Shown: one piece after another, positions 59,956-64,000 of the stretch
Layout: each line of letters starts with the position of its first letter
How positions within the stretch are numbered: position 1 is the first letter of the stretch
Source of the DNA: Norana najaformis
Lineage: Eukaryota > Annelida > Clitellata > Crassiclitellata > Hormogastridae
Direction: 5' to 3'
Length of the DNA: 64,000 bases
Assembly (NCBI GenBank): GCA_964023275.1
Contig: OZ029927.1
Coordinates: 3,333,715-3,397,714 of the forward strand
Position numbers and translations under genes: made by a program
Notes under the pieces: generated by a model
What the model saw: the letters and a program-made list of their open reading frames with translations, nothing else
What the model was told of the DNA's origin: nothing
Database searches by the model: none

Positions 59956-60152
59956 CAGCCAACCACACACACGCATACAGCCAACCACACACACGCATAC
60001 AGCCAACCACACACACGCATACAGCCAACCACACGCACGCATACAGCCAACCACACACACGCATACAGCCAACCACACACACGCATACAGCCAACCACAC
60101 GCACGCATACAGCCAACCACACACACGCATACAGCCAGCCAGACACACACAT
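59956..60152. repeat. 22-bp minisatellite, about 9 copies
   Basis: Unit contains 'cagccaaccacacacacg' then cata. Two units carry acgcacg instead of acacacg. Confidence 0.97.
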
Positions 60153-60285
60153 ACCCGCAAGCACGTATAATCTTGCACCCTTTCAAAACCAAGCGCAGTC
60201 CGCCACTCACACTTTATGATCAGCCACACCAGCAATTATAGTCTACTCATCCACGTGTCCTTTTCTCTTATTGTTTGTGTCTGAG

Positions 60286-60332
60286 TGTCTGTTTGTGTGT
60301 GTCTGTGTGTGTGTCTGTCTGTCCCTGTCTAT
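60286..60332. repeat. TG/TCTG microsatellite
   Basis: Short tgtg and gtct units. Confidence 0.9.
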
Positions 60333-60347
60333 GGTTTTCGTACGTAC

Positions 60348-60410
60348 TGCGCAAAGGGCAGGCGAAGCTCCAATGTCCGAAAGAGTTCGTATGCAGCTTT
60401 CTTTGACCTC
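60348..60410 (-). CDS. candidate exon on plakin strand
   Basis: 63 bp after the very strong acceptor 'gtctgttgtttttgcag'. It reads 'EVKESCIRTLSDIGASPAL' plus CA, with donor GCA|gtacgt (phase 0) or, four bases later, phase 1, which would fit the 55043 exon. It could be an upstream plakin exon, but similarity is too short to assign. Confidence 0.35.
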
Positions 60411-60918
60411 CTGCAAAAACAACAGACGATATGTATTGGCCAGATTTAGATAACGCCAAGTGGCCAGGTCGGTTGGGTTCGGAATTTTGAATTCTCCAAC
60501 CAAATTGGGTCATTGTTTGCCCATGAGATTCATACAAGTCCTTCGAGACATTATACTTTAAATATAATTATAAATATATATGTCGTGTAAACAGATGGTA
60601 TGTATGCATAAAGAAGAGGGTGAGGCAGGTGCCAAGGACTCAATCGTCCACACTTCTTTAGAAAATACTATGTGACTATGGTATCACTTCAGCAGTTTTT
60701 CAACATCTAAGCCTCTTCGTCTGCATTTTTGGACCCCCAATGAGTAGATCCAATAAGTTGCGCTATATAATTATAACTGTTGGATCAGTTCGATCGTGTT
60801 CCGTTACATGACCGAAGCAGTCATGCATAGGCCAACAAGGAACAGCCGAGGCCTAGTGCTTAGGCCGTTGTAAACAAGACATCAACGTCACCCTCGCTTC
60901 ACCTGCCCCACACATTAG
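60411..60918. other. no gene recognised
   Basis: Spacer with a retroposon-like 'tgcgctatataattataac' near 60758. Confidence 0.35.
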
Positions 60919-60989
60919 GCCTACTATCGCTCTAGCGGCAGATGAAGTCCCACGGATCTCGTGCAATTATATTTGCGGTGGACCTTCAG
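60919..60989 (+). CDS. candidate exon
   Basis: Acceptor 'cctgccccacacattag', donor TTCAG|gtaaac, phase 2 to 1. The open frame reads 'PTIALAADEVPRISCNYI' then 'CGGPS'. Unrecognised. Entry phase fits 59017-59168. Confidence 0.3.
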
Positions 60990-61249
60990 GTAAACTCCCC
61001 CAACAGTCAACAACAACCCCGTGAAAATTCCTCACCCTGGCGCCCGAGTAACTTGATCCTCTAACGCGATACCGCAGTCGTGGTACATGTATAATAATTA
61101 TGGGTTTCAGGCGACGTGAAGGAACGCCAGCCATCGTCTCACTTCAATTATACCAGCCAGTTAGTTACGTAACTCTAGGACTAGACCCACGCATCCAGTC
61201 ACGTTCAGACACGTATGGAACAAATGAAGAAAGGAAGGAATAATTAAAT

Positions 61250-61580
61250 GGGCGAATGAATGAAAGACAGGCCGAATGAATGCATGAACGCATGAATGAA
61301 TGGATGAATGAATAAATAAATTAGTAAGCAAATGAAATGAATGACTCTATCAATCCATCAATCAATCGATTAATTAATCACTTAATTAATTAGTAAGTGA
61401 AATTAATTAGTAAAAAATGAATGAGTGAAATGCTGGCCAAACGATGACTGAATTAACAAAGAAATTAATTACTAAATGTGTGAGTGAATGATCTGCCAAT
61501 CGATCAGCCGAATAAATGAATGAATAAAATAACGAATGAACCAATAAATGAATTAGCAAATAAATTAAATTACTGAATAA
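61250..61580. repeat. degenerate GAAT/AATT tetranucleotide tract
   Basis: Loosely repeated gaatgaat, aataaat and attaatt words. Confidence 0.8.
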
Positions 61581-61652
61581 ATGAACGATCGGTCAAAGGA
61601 CAGAATGAAAGGACGAACGGACGAACAAATGGCACGTTTTTGCATAAGTTTT

Positions 61653-61885
61653 TGTATGTATGTATGTATGTATGTTTGTATGTACGTATGTATGTATGTA
61701 TGTACGTATGTATGTATGTATGTTTGTATGTATGTATGTATGTTTGTATGTATGTATGTATGTACGTATGTATGTATGTGTTTGTATGTATGTATCTATG
61801 TTTGTATGTATGTATGTATGTATGTACGTATGTATGTATGTGTTTGTATGTATGTATCTATGTTTGTATGTATGTATATATGTAT
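61653..61885. repeat. TATG microsatellite
   Basis: About 230 bp with regular tacg, tgtttg and tatctatg variants. A block of about 66 bp appears twice, ending 'tgtatctatgtttgtatg'. Confidence 0.97.
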
Positions 61886-61979
61886 GGATGGATTGAGATC
61901 GATTTTGTACGGATGCATGAACAATTGAACGATTCGATCTAAAACGCAATTTAATATTCTCATATGCCTTCACGTGGTA

Positions 61980-62465
61980 TGGGTATTTGGGCATATAATT
62001 CATCTGCTTAGATCTCTGCCCTGGCTTCCTGTTCAACAAAGAATTTGTTTTAAATTGTGGCTTATAGTTTATAAAACATTGAAACCTGGCCAACCACAAT
62101 ACTTTAAATCATTCCCTAGACTTGTCGTTATTTGACCAGGTCATCTGATTGTCTTTCTCTGGTCATACCTAAGACTAGAACTGTTCTTGGTGAATGAACT
62201 TTTTCGGTTGCTGGACCTAGATTTTGGAACTCTCTTCCTGTATTTGTTCGTTCCCCTCAGTTGCTTGTGTCATTTTGATCTCAGCTTAAGACTTAACTTT
62301 TTCAAATTGCTCATCCACCATAGGCTGTCTCTCATAGTAGACTGACCTTCTGGATATTGACCTGATTGCGGTTTTGGCTTTGGTGCGCCATCGGTTAATG
62401 CTTTGTCCATTAGACGCCGCTGGGATAGAAGTTACTAATTACAATGACTTCTGTAGCGCCGTTAT
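61980..62465 (+). mobile_element. L2-like LINE, RT C-terminus and family A tail
   Basis: With stops, the plus reading gives 'TFSVAGPRFWNSLPVFVRS' and '(S)QLKT.LFQIAHPP', the conserved RT C-terminus. A family A 3' UTR and a degraded 'agacgccgctgggatagaag' tail follow. A tail of the opposite orientation abuts at 62440-62480. Confidence 0.8.
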
Positions 62466-63299
62466 AACAAGAGGCCATAATCACGAACTTGTCACCAGCA
62501 GTCAACTGGATTGGTCATTTCCAGAGGATGAGTCATGATTGCCAGTCAAAGGAAAAGCCCATTTGAAATATATTGTTTTGAACAGACATCACAATTTCAT
62601 GATTTTCTACATATTTCAAAACCCGTTTTGAAACTTTTATTAAATTAAACTAATGCCTTTCGTGTATGTAATCAATGAGACACCACGTCATATCTAGGAC
62701 TTACATGTAACGTTCACAGGTCAAAGGTAAAAATTTCGAATTTTTACCGAAACTTTCAGTGCAAGTTTTAACCATGAGTATAACACTTTCATGAAATTAC
62801 TCTTGCCTAATCGGATGATCCGAAAAGATGGATCTGAGACGCAGCCTAAACAATGCCTTCACTTGGGCTGCTGCCAAGTCGTTTGCGAAGAGACTTCGGT
62901 TCAGATTGCTGCTCAAACTGGAATGCGTTCCAATCACGTAAACACAATCTGTAGGCCTATTACGACTGTTTTTAAGGGTCGATGCTATAATTCTAACATT
63001 TCAGTAATTTGGACAAATTCAATTTTTACTGCAATTACCAGACAATTGTAGAAATCAGTCAGTAGCTGAATCAGGTATGCATGCCACTGAATGAAGACCT
63101 AATAGCCATCCATCGAAGCGTTGGTTCTCCACTCTCTTTTGTTATTTTCAGATGAAAAGTAATTCCATCAGACTTAGCTTCTGTACAGGCGTTAAGACTA
63201 AATCTATCAGTTACATTCTGTCCAAGAAACTGTCCGGTTTCTTGCCCGTCTGCTTGTTTTTCTGTCTATGTCTGTCTGTCACTCTAGTATAACTTCTTT
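62466..63299. other. no gene assigned
   Basis: A plus-strand ORF at 62791-63051 and a second frame from an ATG near 62828 (38 codons, helical) overlap before a possible donor CAC|gtaaac near 62938. Neither is recognised. Confidence 0.3.
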
Positions 63300-63640
63300 C
63301 CCGTCATCTCATCTGGAAATCGTTCATTACATATAGCTGCTCGACCACTCTGGAATAAGTTTCCGCCAGAAATACGACAATGATCTAACCCATCGTATGA
63401 ACTCACTAACATTTCACCCCTTGCAATCTCTACATAGGCCGTTCACTGAAAACTGAGAACACTCTTCTTCCACAAAACAGCATCCACAGTAGACTGTCTG
63501 CCTGCGTGACTCTTCGATCTTGATCTAGAACTGAATCTGACGCTTCCTGCCTATCGATTTTGTTTCGACTGAACGCCTGTGAATGAGTTGATTCCTCGTC
63601 TTAGTTTTCACTGGGCGCTGTAGAAATCTAGAGTTAACGA
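63300..63640 (+). mobile_element. LINE RT C-terminal remnant and family A-like tail
   Basis: 'agctgctcgaccactctgga' and 'ataagtttccgccagaaat' are a decayed 'ARPLWNKFPPEI' block. A tail 'actgggcgctgtagaaatct' lies at about 63609. Confidence 0.6.
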
Positions 63641-64000
63641 TTCTTTCAACTCGCCCAATTTACACATTTTTCTGACATTCGCTGTCTGAGTCAAGTCATC
63701 TTCCTATTACCCACTGGCTTCCAGATTCCGTCCTGCAGTGGCATCTTACAGTAACCTATACCATCTTATTTGTTTGTTTCATTTGCTATATTTTTCCGGT
63801 TTCAACTTTCGGTTCGTTGTTTTATGGTAGGTTTAGAAAAATAAACAACCATAAGAAAATTATTGCGAATGGATGTGTGGTCGCAGTTGACTTGTAGAAA
63901 GCGAGGTCCTTTAAAGGGGCAAATGTTCAGATGCACGCATGCATACATAGGCCCACGATTTGCCCTTCAACCGAGGGAATGATGTAACCCTCGACTGACG
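63641..64000. other. no gene recognised
   Basis: Terminal stretch without supported features. Confidence 0.35.

Noticed and set aside
59303-60235. Overlapping ORFs on both strands rich in Met/Tyr/Val/Cys or His/Ile/Thr, and Val-Cys-Gly-Trp repeats
   Set aside because: Translations of TATG and 22-bp repeats.

Overview
The window is nuclear DNA of an animal, probably a marine invertebrate bilaterian (inference). Evidence: GT-AG introns of a few hundred bases to about 3 kb, a metazoan class A neuropeptide-type GPCR, a plakin-family cytoskeletal linker, decayed non-LTR retrotransposons (L2-like and RTE-like), tRNA-derived SINEs and extreme microsatellite load. Nothing prokaryotic is present. The species cannot be named from the sequence.

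Layout. 1-14.7 kb: no gene recognised; RTE and L2-like LINE fragments, a 48-bp tandem array and long simple repeats. 14.8-16.0 kb, minus strand: an intact 405-codon rhodopsin-type GPCR of the somatostatin/allatostatin-C/opioid-like group. 16.1-44.6 kb: a gene-poor stretch holding a 1.1-kb 25-bp satellite, a 21-bp array carrying CRE-like motifs, retroposon 3' ends, tRNA-like SINEs and two LTR-like segments. 44.6-55.1 kb, minus strand: a split gene for a plakin. Ten short exons can be read, nine of whose junctions agree in phase. In protein order they encode spectrin-repeat helices, an SH3 domain split over three exons, more spectrin-repeat helices, then plakin (plectin) repeats. Inside one intron, on the plus strand, lies an apparently intronless gene for a 148-residue multi-pass membrane protein with its own TATA-like box and poly(A) signals. 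55-64 kb: retroposons, simple repeats and weakly supported candidate exons on both strands.

The recurring theme is retroposon tails. At least five repeat families end in a version of GGCGCTATA followed by a different short tail (TTAGA, TTACAA, ATTTAC, ATAC and others). Several tails run directly into long microsatellites, and one sits exactly at a splice donor of the plakin gene. Most long ORFs in the window are translations of tandem repeats or antisense shadows and are not listed as genes.

All splice sites and family assignments were made by eye. No alignment, database search or transcript was available.
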